DNA of 64,000 bases from Nitrososphaerota archaeon (GCA_024860875.1 JACPSZ010000017.1:1-64000), one strand, 5' to 3'. Numbered from the stretch's first letter, positions 17,533 to 26,458 are shown. Made by a program: numbers and translations. Notes: generated by a model not told the origin, from the letters alone.

Positions 17533-18807
17533 ATGGTTGTCATCACTGTCAACGATGTTGATTGCTATTATGATTCGGCGAAGGTTCTCGAAGGCATCAA
17601 GCTAAAGATTGGCAAAGGAGACTTTGTTGGGATAATCGGGACTAATGGGTCAGGCAAGACTACGCTACTAAGAGCTATAAGCGGCACGCTAAAGCCAAGA
17701 AAAGGTACAGTTTTTCTTGAGGATATCGATGTTAACAGAATAAAAAAACTAGAGCTTGCTAGGAAAATGGCCGTAGTCCCTCAGGATACCAACATTTTGT
17801 TCGATTTTACTTCTTTCGACATCGTGATGATGGGCAGGAACCCCCACGTTGACAGGTTAAGGTTCGAAAGCGAAAAGGATGTCCAAGCAGTAGAGAAGGC
17901 TATGGAATTCACAGGCTCCCTACAATTTGCGAATCGTCCGATAGGGAGTCTCAGTGCGGGTGAAAGGCAGAGAGTTTCTATAGCAAGGGCGTTGGCACAG
18001 GAACCAGAAATAATACTGCTTGACGAGCCTACGAGCCATCTTGACATCGGCTTTCAGCTCGAAATCCTAGAGCTCCTTCTGAAACTTTCGGAGAAGGAGA
18101 AACTTACTGTAATTGCCGTATTCCATGATCTGAACCTTGCGGCTGTATATTGCAAGACCATTTTGCTTTTGAAGGGTGGGATGGTCATGGCCTGCGGGAA
18201 CATTGACGATGTTATCCGCCCCGAAATTATTAGAGATGCTTATGGTGTTAATGTTGATGTCAAGCTTCATCCTCTTACTGGCTCGCCGTACATAGTTCCT
18301 CTTGCCAGAGTAGGTTCCAGAGTTCAAAAGAAAAATTTGAAGGTGCATGTGATATGTGGAGGTGGAACAGGCTCAGCGTTGTTCAAAACGCTTGTAGACG
18401 AAGGTTATGACGTTAGTGCTGGAGTATTGAGCTGGCCTGATTCTGATTATGAGTATGCGGGCGCTCTTGGCATTGATGTTGTCGGAGAGTCGCCTTTTTG
18501 CTCCGTAGGCGAGCAGTCTTCCGAAGAAAATCTTGCCAGAATTAGGGATGCTGATGCTGTGATCCTAACAGACATGCCTGTCAGCACTGGGAACATTAAG
18601 AACCTTGAAGCTTTCAAGATTGCCGTTGAAGAGGGCAAGCTAGCAATTTGTGTTGGGCAGACAACTCCAGAGAAAAGAGATTTTGCTGGAGGGAGAGCTG
18701 TTCAGCTATTAGATGAAATTTACCGTATGAATGTCGTTCTAGTAAATGATGCTCATAACGCAATAAAAGTTCTGACAGATGGTGCTAGATGGAAAAAGGA
18801 CTCGTAA
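17533..18807 (+). CDS. btuD: ABC transporter ATP-binding protein BtuD fused to a C-terminal nucleotide-fold-like domain
   Basis: 424 residues, much longer than a lone ATPase (about 255). Residues 1-255 carry Walker A GTNGSGKTT, signature LSAGERQRV, Walker B IILLDEPTSHLD and the H-loop FHDLN. Residues 265-424 form an extra domain starting KVHVICGGGTGSALFKTL, with GALGIDVVGESPFCSV and ILTDMPVSTGN, which looks like a Rossmann-type fold. Extended BtuD proteins of this sort are known to me from other Archaea, but the added domain's role is not established. It overlaps cobA by 19 bp. Confidence 0.9.
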   Translation: MVVITVNDVDCYYDSAKVLEGIKLKIGKGDFVGIIGTNGSGKTTLLRAISGTLKPRKGTVFLEDIDVNRIKKLELARKMAVVPQDTNILFDFTSFDIVMMGRNPHVDRLRFESEKDVQAVEKAMEFTGSLQFANRPIGSLSAGERQRVSIARALAQEPEIILLDEPTSHLDIGFQLEILELLLKLSEKEKLTVIAVFHDLNLAAVYCKTILLLKGGMVMACGNIDDVIRPEIIRDAYGVNVDVKLHPLTGSPYIVPLARVGSRVQKKNLKVHVICGGGTGSALFKTLVDEGYDVSAGVLSWPDSDYEYAGALGIDVVGESPFCSVGEQSSEENLARIRDADAVILTDMPVSTGNIKNLEAFKIAVEEGKLAICVGQTTPEKRDFAGGRAVQLLDEIYRMNVVLVNDAHNAIKVLTDGARWKKDS

Positions 18808-19316
18808 TAATCTATACTGGCGATGGCAAGGGCAAAACAACTGCTGCTCTTGGCCTGGTATTAAGGGCTGCTGGATACAAATCTAAGGTCTTGATGTTGC
18901 AGTTCATCAAGGGAACATGGAAGACCGGAGAATTAGAATCTGCAAAGATGTTAGCACCATACTTTGAAATCAGGCAACTTGGGATAGGGTTTGTGACATG
19001 GCATCCAAAAAGGCCCTTTGAAGAGCATCGCAATGTTGCGCAGAAGGTTTGGGAGGAAGTCAAGAATATCGTACTTTCTGATGCTTATGATGTAATCATA
19101 CTAGATGAAATAAACAATGCTACCCGCTTTAATCTGATTCCTGTTCAAGAAGTTGTTGACTTGGTGAAAAGGAAGCCTGCAAGACTGCATTTGGTTCTGA
19201 CAGGAAGGGGTGCCGCTCAAGAAGTTATAGAGGCTGCAGACTTGGTTACCGAAATGAAGATGATAAAGCATCCCTTTGAAAAGGGGGAGTGGGCCAGAAA
19301 GATTATAGATTATTGA
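18789..19316 (+). CDS. cobA: Cob(I)yrinic acid a,c-diamide adenosyltransferase, CobA/BtuR type
   Basis: 175 residues. IIYTGDGKGKTTAALGL is the family P-loop, and IILDEINNA and VLTGRGAA are the conserved core. It transfers the adenosyl group of ATP to cob(I)alamin or precursors, preparing corrinoids imported by the upstream BtuFCD. The ATG lies inside the btuD 3' end, suggesting coupled translation. Confidence 0.95.
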   Translation: MEKGLVIIYTGDGKGKTTAALGLVLRAAGYKSKVLMLQFIKGTWKTGELESAKMLAPYFEIRQLGIGFVTWHPKRPFEEHRNVAQKVWEEVKNIVLSDAYDVIILDEINNATRFNLIPVQEVVDLVKRKPARLHLVLTGRGAAQEVIEAADLVTEMKMIKHPFEKGEWARKIIDY

Positions 19317-19320
19317 TTGG

Positions 19321-19398
19321 ATGCCCGCGCCTGCATGACTCCTCCGATAGGGTTGCAATATAAAGCAGTAATAGTAAAGGAGTAGAGTATTCTATTTT
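19321..19398 (+). repeat. Intergenic hairpin element, copy B
   Basis: GCCTGCATGACTCC (19329-19342) is followed by GATAGGGTTGCAATATAAAG (19346-19365), TAATAGTAAAGGAG and TAGAGTATTCTA (arms TAGA/TCTA), then TTTT at 19395. ACTCCT and AGGAGT at the two ends of the core can pair. It lies just downstream of cobA, same strand, and about 60 bp before the M24 peptidase gene. The hairpin plus T-run could terminate transcription. Confidence 0.7.
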
Positions 19399-19455
19399 GG
19401 TTGCAAAGAGTTTGGATACCCATAAATCCCTGCCAATTGTAGTTCAACTAATTCC

Positions 19456-20580
19456 ATGCCTGCAAACTTCACCAAGGAAAGGGTTCGGAAAATTGCCAGA
19501 ATAGCAGAATCGGAGGGCAGGAAATTCGACTTTATCCTGCTGAAGAATGCTACAGAACCACATTTGGATCTTTCGTTCTTTTTCATCACTGGTTTGGAAG
19601 CTGGTTTATTTGAAGGGTGCGCTTTAGCAGCCTACCCAGACGGAGAAACCAGAGTTTACTCGTCAAAGTTGGAAGAACAGAGTGCGCTAAAAGGGGGTAA
19701 AAGATTTCATGTTACCACTTTTAAGGACAGAAACAATCTTGCAGGGCTGCTGAAGAAGGATCTTTCTGATGGCGGTAGTTTGAAAATCGGAATAAACTCT
19801 AATGAACTTACCCACAAGAGCTTTGAGGATTTCAAAAACATCTTTCCTGAGGCTGAATTTATTGATGTCAGCTCAGCAATCGTCAGAGCAAGAATGATAA
19901 AAGACGAGCATGAGATAGCGGCCATAAGGGAATCCGCTTATATTGCAAGCAGAGTCTTCCCCAAGCTTCTGGATAACCTGAAGGATGGCATGACAGAATA
20001 TGAAGCTGCAGCCTTTCTGAATTCCACTATGCAGTCTCTTGGAGCTCAAGGGCCATCTTTTGATACAATAGTAGCCTTTGGAGAAAATTCTGCAGAGCCT
20101 CACTATTCCCCGGGAAGTGTTAAGCTGAAGAAGGGGCAGTTCGCGCTCTTCGATTACGGAGCAAAATACAGAAGATACTGCTCAGACATTACAAGGACTG
20201 TTGTTTATGGAAAGGCGAGCAAGCAGCAAAGGGAGGTTTACAATATCGTAATGGAGGCTAACCAGCTCGGCATAGAGGCTTCTAAAATAGGTACAAAGGC
20301 CGGCGAGGTTCACAAAAAAGTCTTGAAGTTTATCGATGCTACGAAATACAAAGGAAGGTTCATACACTCAACGGGACACACGATAGGGCTTGCAGTTCAT
20401 GACGGAGCTGTAATCCATCCTGCATTTAACGGAATTATTGAGGAGAACATGGTATTTACAATAGAGCCGGGAATATATGTACCGGGCTTCGGCGGAGTAA
20501 GGATTGAGGATGACATAGTAGCAAGGAAGAACAAGGCTGAAGTGCTTACCACTGCTTCTAAAGAGTTCATAGAAGTTTAA
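19456..20580 (+). CDS. Xaa-Pro aminopeptidase/dipeptidase, M24 family
   Basis: 374 residues: a creatinase N-terminal domain (1-140) and a pita-bread catalytic domain (150-374). The metal ligands appear in FDYGAKYRRYCSDITRT (two Asp), HSTGHTIGLAVHDG (His), FTIEPGIYVPG (Glu) and VRIEDDIV (Glu), a complete set. It should cleave N-terminal residues before proline, in the cytoplasm. Standalone gene following an intergenic hairpin element. Confidence 0.93.
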   Translation: MPANFTKERVRKIARIAESEGRKFDFILLKNATEPHLDLSFFFITGLEAGLFEGCALAAYPDGETRVYSSKLEEQSALKGGKRFHVTTFKDRNNLAGLLKKDLSDGGSLKIGINSNELTHKSFEDFKNIFPEAEFIDVSSAIVRARMIKDEHEIAAIRESAYIASRVFPKLLDNLKDGMTEYEAAAFLNSTMQSLGAQGPSFDTIVAFGENSAEPHYSPGSVKLKKGQFALFDYGAKYRRYCSDITRTVVYGKASKQQREVYNIVMEANQLGIEASKIGTKAGEVHKKVLKFIDATKYKGRFIHSTGHTIGLAVHDGAVIHPAFNGIIEENMVFTIEPGIYVPGFGGVRIEDDIVARKNKAEVLTTASKEFIEV

Positions 20581-20621
20581 CCTTTCAAATTGGGAAATCG
20601 TTTTTCTATTAGGAAAACACG

Positions 20622-21341
20622 TTGTTATTTGAAATGGCCGACCCTCTGACTTTAGTGCTTACTGGCAGCGCAGGAGTCCTGTCGTTCTTCTCTCCCTGCA
20701 TATTGCCTATGCTGCCAGCATATTTAGGCCATTTAGCAGGTGTTACGCTTGTGGATCTTGAGGGTGCAGAAAATTCAAGGGTTCAGAGAAATGTTTTCTT
20801 TCATGCGTTGCTCTTTGTTCTGGGTTTCGCATCGATTTTCATTCTTATGGGTTCGGCACTTGCGTTTGTAGGGCAGCAGCTAGGCACTTTCCAGATATGG
20901 CTTTCCAGAATTGGAGGCATCATAATAATCGGCTTCGGAATGTACACACTCAGGGTTCTCCCTTCACTGCCGATGTTGGAAAGGCAGAGAAGATTATTTT
21001 CAATATCGGGAGGCAGCGGATACTTCAGCTCAGCACTAATTGGAGCATCGTTTGGAGTTGGCTGGACACCCTGCGTGGGTTCCATACTTGCCAGTGTTCT
21101 AGTTCTTGCGAGTAGCTCTTCCAGCGTAGCTGAAGGTGCAACTCTGCTCACAGTATTTTCGATAGGGCTCGCAGTCCCATTCCTCCTGCTCGGCTTATTC
21201 ACATCGAGGTTTTCAAAGATAATCAAGAAGCTGAACAGAAGGTTGTCATTGATCAACATAGTTTCTGGAGTGCTCTTAATAGCTCTCGGCGTGATAGTAT
21301 TCACGAACAACTTTAGCAGGCTTCTCAGCATATTCTTGTGA
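20622..21341 (+). CDS. ccdA: CcdA/DsbD-type transmembrane thiol reductant transporter
   Basis: 239 residues, six helices. LSFFSPCILPMLPAYLGHLAG and GVGWTPCVGSILASVL carry the paired membrane cysteines that move reducing equivalents from cytoplasmic thioredoxin to the outside. TTG at 20622 or the in-frame ATG at 20634 could start it. The next gene, 4 bp downstream, encodes the outward-facing thioredoxin partner. Confidence 0.92.
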   Translation: MLFEMADPLTLVLTGSAGVLSFFSPCILPMLPAYLGHLAGVTLVDLEGAENSRVQRNVFFHALLFVLGFASIFILMGSALAFVGQQLGTFQIWLSRIGGIIIIGFGMYTLRVLPSLPMLERQRRLFSISGGSGYFSSALIGASFGVGWTPCVGSILASVLVLASSSSSVAEGATLLTVFSIGLAVPFLLLGLFTSRFSKIIKKLNRRLSLINIVSGVLLIALGVIVFTNNFSRLLSIFL

Positions 21342-21345
21342 GAGC

Positions 21346-22410
21346 ATGAACCCGAAGATCAGAACAGTTGCATTTGTTCTGGTGCTGATAACCGTAGTAT
21401 CTAGCATCGTATATCTTCAAAACCTTTCTGGTGCTCCAATAACAGGCCCTAGTGGTTTCGAATTTGCAGGAATATCGAGCTGGATAAACTCAGAGCCTCT
21501 GACCATGCAAGCGCTAAGAGGCAAGGTAGTGCTTGTAGACTTCTGGACTTACAGCTGCATAAACTGCATAAGGACTCTGCCGTACATAGTTGCTTGGAAC
21601 GAGAAGTATTCCAAATACGGATTTGTAACAGTTGGAGTGCATTCTCCGGAGTTTGCGTTTGAGAAGAACCTTGACAATGTTAAAGATGCTGTGCAGAAGT
21701 TCGGCATAAAATATCCCGTTGCCTTAGATAATGACCATCTCACGTTTTCAGGGTTTGGCAACAGGTTCTGGCCCCACAAGTACCTTTTCGATGCCAAGGG
21801 AAACCTGCGCTACGACCACATAGGAGAAGGAGGCTATGAGGAGACTGAAAAGCAGATACAGAAACTTCTTACCGAGAATGGTGCAAGCGTTTCGGACATA
21901 CCGATTGAACCCGAAAACAAGTACGCAAATCCAGATCTGGGAGGTGCAGTTGAAGGGATGAGCAATGAAATGTACGCCACTAGAGATGTCATAAATACCG
22001 ATGGCCCGAACATTGCAGGGAGAAAAGCGACATACAAGGACGACGGAAACCACCGTGTTGAGGGAATATACCTCGACGGAGAATGGATGACTGGCAATGA
22101 TTACATGCTACATACAGGGAATAAGGGCTCTTTTGTAATAGCCTATTCGGGAAGGACTGCCTCTCCAGTTATAGGTTCCCCATCAGGCCAGAAGTTCACG
22201 GCAAACGTGTTCCTTGATGGGAATTCGGTGCCCAAAGCCTATGCAGGACCAGATCTAAAATTTGATCAAAACAACAATTCCTATGTGGAGATTTCAGGTC
22301 CTCCAAGGCTTTATTCGCTGGTAAATGCAAAGGTCTCCTTCGGGAAGCACGAGATTAAGGCAGAAACTGACACCGGATTAGCTATTTGGTCGGTTACATT
22401 CGGCGCCTAA
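21346..22410 (+). CDS. Membrane-anchored thioredoxin-like protein with C-terminal DipZ-like domain
   Basis: 354 residues: N-terminal anchor (about 5-25), a TlpA/DipZ-type thioredoxin domain (55-190) with the active site WTYSCINCIRTLP, and a C-terminal beta-rich domain (about 220-354) like the carbohydrate-binding-like tail of DipZ. In mycobacterial DipZ, CcdA and these domains are one polypeptide; here they are two adjacent genes. Probable role: disulfide reduction or isomerisation of exported proteins. Confidence 0.87.
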   Translation: MNPKIRTVAFVLVLITVVSSIVYLQNLSGAPITGPSGFEFAGISSWINSEPLTMQALRGKVVLVDFWTYSCINCIRTLPYIVAWNEKYSKYGFVTVGVHSPEFAFEKNLDNVKDAVQKFGIKYPVALDNDHLTFSGFGNRFWPHKYLFDAKGNLRYDHIGEGGYEETEKQIQKLLTENGASVSDIPIEPENKYANPDLGGAVEGMSNEMYATRDVINTDGPNIAGRKATYKDDGNHRVEGIYLDGEWMTGNDYMLHTGNKGSFVIAYSGRTASPVIGSPSGQKFTANVFLDGNSVPKAYAGPDLKFDQNNNSYVEISGPPRLYSLVNAKVSFGKHEIKAETDTGLAIWSVTFGA

Positions 22411-22606
22411 ACCCCGGTTATCATTCCATCTATTAAAGAAGACCGGTTTATTATTTAATGCCAGACCGGTAGCACAAATATGATCCGGACGTTAGAGGTA
22501 GATTAACCATTCTGCAATAGGGTAATTATTGGTAGATCGTCGAATCCGGACTATCTATCCAGTAATAATTTATATCTAACCCATCTTTTGGGCGTATTGC
22601 GAGTAA
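22411..22606. other. Intergenic region with TATA box for the small zinc-ribbon gene
   Basis: Holds AATTTATATCT at about 22567-22577, about 30 bp before the TTG at 22607, a good archaeal TATA position for a near-leaderless mRNA. AGACCGGT occurs twice (about 22440 and 22463). I see no gene in the remainder. Confidence 0.4.
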
Positions 22607-22774
22607 TTGACTTTCGAAATAATCTGCGATTCCTGCAAATCTCTGATTTATGCGGGTTATGACCTTCGTTATGTGAGAGAGGTTCTGAAACCTAATGCTG
22701 GAAAGTGTAAGAACTGCGGGTCTAAGCTATCTCAAAACGACTTTGCAATAGAGATAGTCAAGGTTGGCTCCTGA
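22607..22774 (+). CDS. Small zinc-ribbon protein (55 aa)
   Basis: Too short for the ORF track. TTG start then TFEIICDSCKSLIYAG and GKCKNCGSKLSQND, giving two CxxC pairs 29 residues apart, a treble-clef or zinc-ribbon arrangement. A TATA-like box about 30 bp upstream supports expression. It overlaps the 3' end of cofE (opposite strand) by 17 bp. Such proteins are common in Archaea; function unknown. Confidence 0.75.
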   Translation: MTFEIICDSCKSLIYAGYDLRYVREVLKPNAGKCKNCGSKLSQNDFAIEIVKVGS

Positions 22775-23576
22775 TCTTCTTCATCTTTTCGATTAGATTC
22801 TGATTGCTCAAGCCAGTCATGTAGATGCATTCGTTGAATGGCACTGCAACGCTTTTCGGATCAATTGCTCTGTTTGTAATTTTGAGGCCTGTATTTCTGG
22901 CAATTACAACCGGTACCCCTTCGTCTGCTTCTCCCATTAACAGCTGGGCTGCAGAGCATAGGTCGTCAGCAAGTGCCCTCTGGGTAACCCTAAGCACGTT
23001 TCCAAAGAGGTCTTTTCTCCCCCGCTCATCTTTTACAGGTTCAAATCCTGCTATTGCCAATGCAACTCCAGTAGTGCCTATTCGAGTAGGCATTAATCTG
23101 CTGTCGCTCAAAACTATTCCAACTTTCTTGCCCATTTTTTCCAGAATCTTCTTTCTGATCCTCTCTGCTGAAAGATAGGGGTTCTTTGGATACAGTATTG
23201 CGTGCCCATGAAAGACGTTTGACCGGTCTATTCCTGCATTCGGAGCCACTACGCCGTTTTTTATGGCAAGTGCAAAACCCTGTACGCCGGAGAATATCGT
23301 ATCGGCTTCGTCTACAACAAGCTGAGCAAGAGAAGGATCCATGCCAAGAGAATTGGCAAGTTCTCTGCCATCTTTCTTCACTCTGACCTTTGCAAGATCA
23401 ACGATCCTGTTCTCTGACATCGAAACGAACTTGCTCGAAATTATCAGGATGTCCCCATTCTCCAGCTCCTGCCCGTTCTTCTTGACAGCATCAAGAATAG
23501 TTGTGTGAATATCGAAACTAGGCTGCTGCCGTCTAACCTTGATCTCTATTAATTCTATCTTCAATAAGACTCTCAC
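22758..23576 (-). CDS. cofE: Coenzyme F420-0:L-glutamate ligase CofE
   Basis: 272 residues. NGDILIISSKFVSMSENR, VLSDSRLMPTRIGTTGVALAIAG and DERGRKDLFGN match the CofE/FbiB ligase family. It adds glutamates to F420-0 to make the working coenzyme. The organism is thus expected to use F420, which fits the PPOX-fold proteins in this window. It overlaps ridA by 4 bp. Confidence 0.93.
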   Translation of the reverse strand: MRVLLKIELIEIKVRRQQPSFDIHTTILDAVKKNGQELENGDILIISSKFVSMSENRIVDLAKVRVKKDGRELANSLGMDPSLAQLVVDEADTIFSGVQGFALAIKNGVVAPNAGIDRSNVFHGHAILYPKNPYLSAERIRKKILEKMGKKVGIVLSDSRLMPTRIGTTGVALAIAGFEPVKDERGRKDLFGNVLRVTQRALADDLCSAAQLLMGEADEGVPVVIARNTGLKITNRAIDPKSVAVPFNECIYMTGLSNQNLIEKMKKIRSQP

Positions 23577-24028
23577 TTTATCTCGGCGAGGATTTCGACT
23601 TCTACTGCGGCACCAAGAGGGAGAGTATTGGTTCCTACTGCAATTCTTGCGTGCTTCCCTGCATCACCAAATGCCTCTGCAAAAAGGTCTGAAGCGCCAT
23701 TGATCACTTTGGACTGATCCGTAAAATCCTCTGCGCAGTTCACAAAACCCGCAACCCTCACTATTCTGGCGACTCTGTCAAGAGTTCCGAGTTCGCTTTT
23801 CAATACACTCAAAGCGTTCAGGGCACATATTCTTGCTGCCTGATAACCCTCCTCAAGAGTGATGTCTTTACCAAGCTTCCCTTTGTATTTCAGAACGCCC
23901 TTGACAAACGGTATCTGGCCCGCAACAAAGACAAGATTCTGCACCTTTACTGCTGAAACATAAGCTCCTGCAGGTTTCGGCAGCTCAGGTAATTCTATAC
24001 CCGTGCTCTTCAGTTTTTCCTCTATCAT
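23573..24028 (-). CDS. ridA: RidA/YjgF family enamine/imine deaminase
   Basis: 151 residues; VFVAGQIPFVKGVLKYKG, AARICALNALSVLKSELG and AVGTNTLPLGAAVEVEILAE are family motifs. The usual Arg-Ala-R-x-A-V ending appears as HARIAVGTNTLP, so the catalytic arginine is present. RidA hydrolyses reactive enamines/imines from PLP enzymes. Why it is coupled to cofE is unknown. Confidence 0.9.
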   Translation of the reverse strand: MIEEKLKSTGIELPELPKPAGAYVSAVKVQNLVFVAGQIPFVKGVLKYKGKLGKDITLEEGYQAARICALNALSVLKSELGTLDRVARIVRVAGFVNCAEDFTDQSKVINGASDLFAEAFGDAGKHARIAVGTNTLPLGAAVEVEILAEIK

Positions 24029-24092
24029 TACTACTATCGTCTTTTAGACCACATGATAAATTCTTCCCAAAACTCGACTATCGATTTACAAA

Positions 24093-24806
24093 TTGGAATC
24101 TCTGGCGCGACAAATCATTTTATGTAACGCTAGTCTTAAATCAACCCACCCAACATCGAAACCGTTGACATCTAGTTCGACGCCTACAGAAGATGCATGG
24201 AACCGATTTCACGCTCAACTTTACAAGCAATGGAGACCGCGTGTAGTAGTTGACATAGGTCCAAGCAAGACCGACTGGCCTGGCCTCTTTGATGTGAGTA
24301 TTCGCAACATAGGAGGAAGCCCAGCATTTGGCATTAGTTGCGTATTTACTCCTGACTTGCCATACCCGGAACAAGAAAAACTATCTTCACTGGCAATTTT
24401 TCAAAAACTGCCAATGCTCGCGCAAGGGGATGAAATAAGGTTTTTCTTTGAAAGTTCTGTTACATATCTAAATAATCCAGAAACTCCAAAACGTTCGACA
24501 GCAACTATTAGTTATCGTGACAGTGACGATACTTCTTACACAGAGAAAAATGAGATTAATCTAGAATTATATCGTGGTATACTGTATGGCGATCGCAAAG
24601 ATATTGACGATGTTGTAAAGGAACTAAGGAATTTGACCAGAATTCTTGAGAAACTAGAACGGGATGGGATTTACGCAAAATCTTGGGAAGACATCCAGAG
24701 GGAACGCAGAGAGCATGAGGAATGGGTAAAGAAAACAAAAGAGGAATTCGCCCAACGTAAGCAATCGGAACTGAAAAAGGATGTGTCATCTACTGAGCAA
24801 GGTTAG
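24093..24806 (+). CDS. Hypothetical protein, accessory; beta-sandwich-like plus charged coiled coil
   Basis: About 237 residues if the TTG at 24093 is used; the first 45 residues are low-complexity and the start is uncertain. A central region (about 45-160: PRVVVDIGPSKTDWPGLF, VSIRNIGGSPAFGISCVF) resembles a beta-rich domain seen in many accessory bacterial and archaeal proteins. The tail (165-237) is a highly charged helix (REHEEWVKKTKEEFAQRK). It overlaps the next gene by 26 bp. No confident family. Confidence 0.6.
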   Translation: MESLARQIILCNASLKSTHPTSKPLTSSSTPTEDAWNRFHAQLYKQWRPRVVVDIGPSKTDWPGLFDVSIRNIGGSPAFGISCVFTPDLPYPEQEKLSSLAIFQKLPMLAQGDEIRFFFESSVTYLNNPETPKRSTATISYRDSDDTSYTEKNEINLELYRGILYGDRKDIDDVVKELRNLTRILEKLERDGIYAKSWEDIQRERREHEEWVKKTKEEFAQRKQSELKKDVSSTEQG

Positions 24807-25320
24807 CTTTATTGAGAAACTTGTTAGTAGGATCAAATTACTTAACGAAGATCAACTTAGATACCTTATCCGTGGTTTTCTTATCGAAAAATTTGGTCCA
24901 GCTGTAGATGATACACATGGGACTGCTGAACATGGGGCTGATATCGTTTGGGTTGTAAATGAGTATGCAGACCCTTTACGAAAGAAACAGTTAGTTCTTA
25001 TTCAAATAAAGGCATCAAATATCACATTACCAATCTGGAGGGAGGGTTTGTGTAATCAAATGTGTCAATTATATTACTGGTCAGGTTCAGTGTATGGTGT
25101 GGATAGATCAACTCCAAGGCGTTTTATACTTATAACTTCTGGTGACATTACGACAGAAGCCAGAACTGCGATTGATAATTGGAACGCAAAAATGCCTATT
25201 CCTGTTGAAGCCTTTGGGATAATTGATTTCGCTGATTGGTTGGATAAAGTAGGTTATCCAGAATCTAAGATTGACGATCTAATACAACTTGGGAAACCTA
25301 AAATCGCTGCAATTGCTTAG
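24781..25320 (+). CDS. Hypothetical protein with PD-(D/E)XK nuclease-like motif
   Basis: 179 residues. EHGADIVWV followed 25 residues later by LVLIQIKASN gives a G-x-D...Q-x-K arrangement, the signature spacing of restriction-endonuclease-like (Mrr/PD-(D/E)XK) folds; an upstream acidic residue is available in LIRGFLIEKFGPAVDD. Length is that of a single nuclease domain. No methylase or helicase is adjacent, only the overlapping upstream gene. Nuclease activity is inference. Confidence 0.55.
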   Translation: MCHLLSKVSFIEKLVSRIKLLNEDQLRYLIRGFLIEKFGPAVDDTHGTAEHGADIVWVVNEYADPLRKKQLVLIQIKASNITLPIWREGLCNQMCQLYYWSGSVYGVDRSTPRRFILITSGDITTEARTAIDNWNAKMPIPVEAFGIIDFADWLDKVGYPESKIDDLIQLGKPKIAAIA

Positions 25321-25430
25321 AGTAATCTCATCGTGTTATAGATTAGCTTGTAGATGTTTAGACTAATACACCAATTACAAAATAATAGTAAGAAATGTTT
25401 GAATTATGCTCTTACGGGTGCGTGTAACTA

Positions 25431-25722
25431 ATGCTTAGAATAGAGCATTCAAGGCTTGTCAGAGCGCCAAAGCGCAAGATATACGAATGGTGGACGGACT
25501 TTCAGGAAACCGATCCTTCGCTTTCTGGCAAGATAATACGCAACAGGAGAATTGTTAGCAGGAGTAGCAACGAAGTAATCTATGAGGACGAAGGGAATAT
25601 GCTGAGACAGTTTCAAGGGATGGCTAAGGCCTTTTGGAGGGATTGCAAAATGGGGGATAAAGAGGGCTATCGAAAGAGAATGGAACGATTACATCAAATT
25701 AGTTGAAGAGGCTTTATTATGA
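25431..25722 (+). pseudogene. Decayed SRPBCC (START/polyketide-cyclase-like) gene
   Basis: The first 60 residues (RIEHSRLVRAPKRKIYEWWTDF, EVIYEDEGNMLRQFQG) match the start of an SRPBCC protein, usually 140-170 residues. After this the middle beta strands are missing, AKAFWRDC follows at once, and the expected C-terminus is found in another frame downstream: AIEREWNDYIKLVEEALL ending at 25722. So there is an internal deletion plus a frameshift. The ORF track shows only the first frame (25431-25706). Confidence 0.65.
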
Positions 25723-25882
25723 ACGGCTTTGAGCAAGGGAAACTGGAGGGAATAATGTATCGGACATTGCAAGGCACCTAGCAAACCTTGCAAGCCACAA
25801 GACCTCTTCCTTAATGCTATGGCAAGAAAGCATGTCAAGAGGAATTCATAGCTAAGAGTAGATGATATAAGAAGCCAAGGCT

Positions 25883-26458
25883 TTGAAATATTATTTGTCA
25901 AAGAGCGAAATCAGGAACCGTATCAGAGAACTGAGGAGGAAGCAGGATTCTTCAACTATAATCCAGAAGAGCAGGGCCATCTGGAAGTCTCTTTTATCAT
26001 TGCCAGAATACCGCAGAGCTACAAACATAGCGTTTTACGCTTCCATTGAAAAAGAGGGAGAAGTTGCTACGCTGAAGATGATTGAAGATTCTCTTACACA
26101 AAACAAGAAGGTCTGCCTTCCAAAAGTCGTCGCTGACCGTCTGGAGTTTTTCAATGTCAAGAGCGTTAAGGAATTGAAAGAGGGAGCATTTGGCATACTT
26201 GAACCGATAGGAGATAAGATCAAACCGGAGCAGATAGACATGGTTGTTTTACCGGGCATAGCGTTTGATGCCACTGGTAATAGAATCGGTTTCGGAAGGG
26301 GCTATTATGATAGGTTTCTCAAGAAGGTCAGAAATGTGTCAAGAATAGCTCTGGCCTTCGACTTCCAGATAGTTGATAAGATTCCCTCTACAGAATCCGA
26401 TGTCAGAATCCACAAGATAATCACTGAATCCAGAATCATCGACTGCTCAAAAGGATAA
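25883..26458 (+). CDS. 5-formyltetrahydrofolate cyclo-ligase
   Basis: 191 residues. SEIRNRIRELRRKQD at the N-terminus, VCLPKVV, and GIAFDATGNRIGFGRGYYDRFL are the family hallmarks. It recycles 5-formyl-THF (or pterin analogue) to the methenyl form using ATP. TTG at 25883 starts the track ORF; an in-frame TTG at 25895 (SKSEIRN) would fit relatives better. It precedes larE by 36 bp. Confidence 0.92.
   Translation: MKYYLSKSEIRNRIRELRRKQDSSTIIQKSRAIWKSLLSLPEYRRATNIAFYASIEKEGEVATLKMIEDSLTQNKKVCLPKVVADRLEFFNVKSVKELKEGAFGILEPIGDKIKPEQIDMVVLPGIAFDATGNRIGFGRGYYDRFLKKVRNVSRIALAFDFQIVDKIPSTESDVRIHKIITESRIIDCSKG

Noticed and set aside
25360-25390. TTACAAAATAATAGTAAG as a fourth copy of the TATAAAGC core
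   Set aside because: Only scattered AT-rich matches; the GGGTT and AAAGC parts are missing.
25707-25882. Further coding sequence between the SRPBCC relic and the cyclo-ligase
   Set aside because: Only short open stretches without recognisable similarity.
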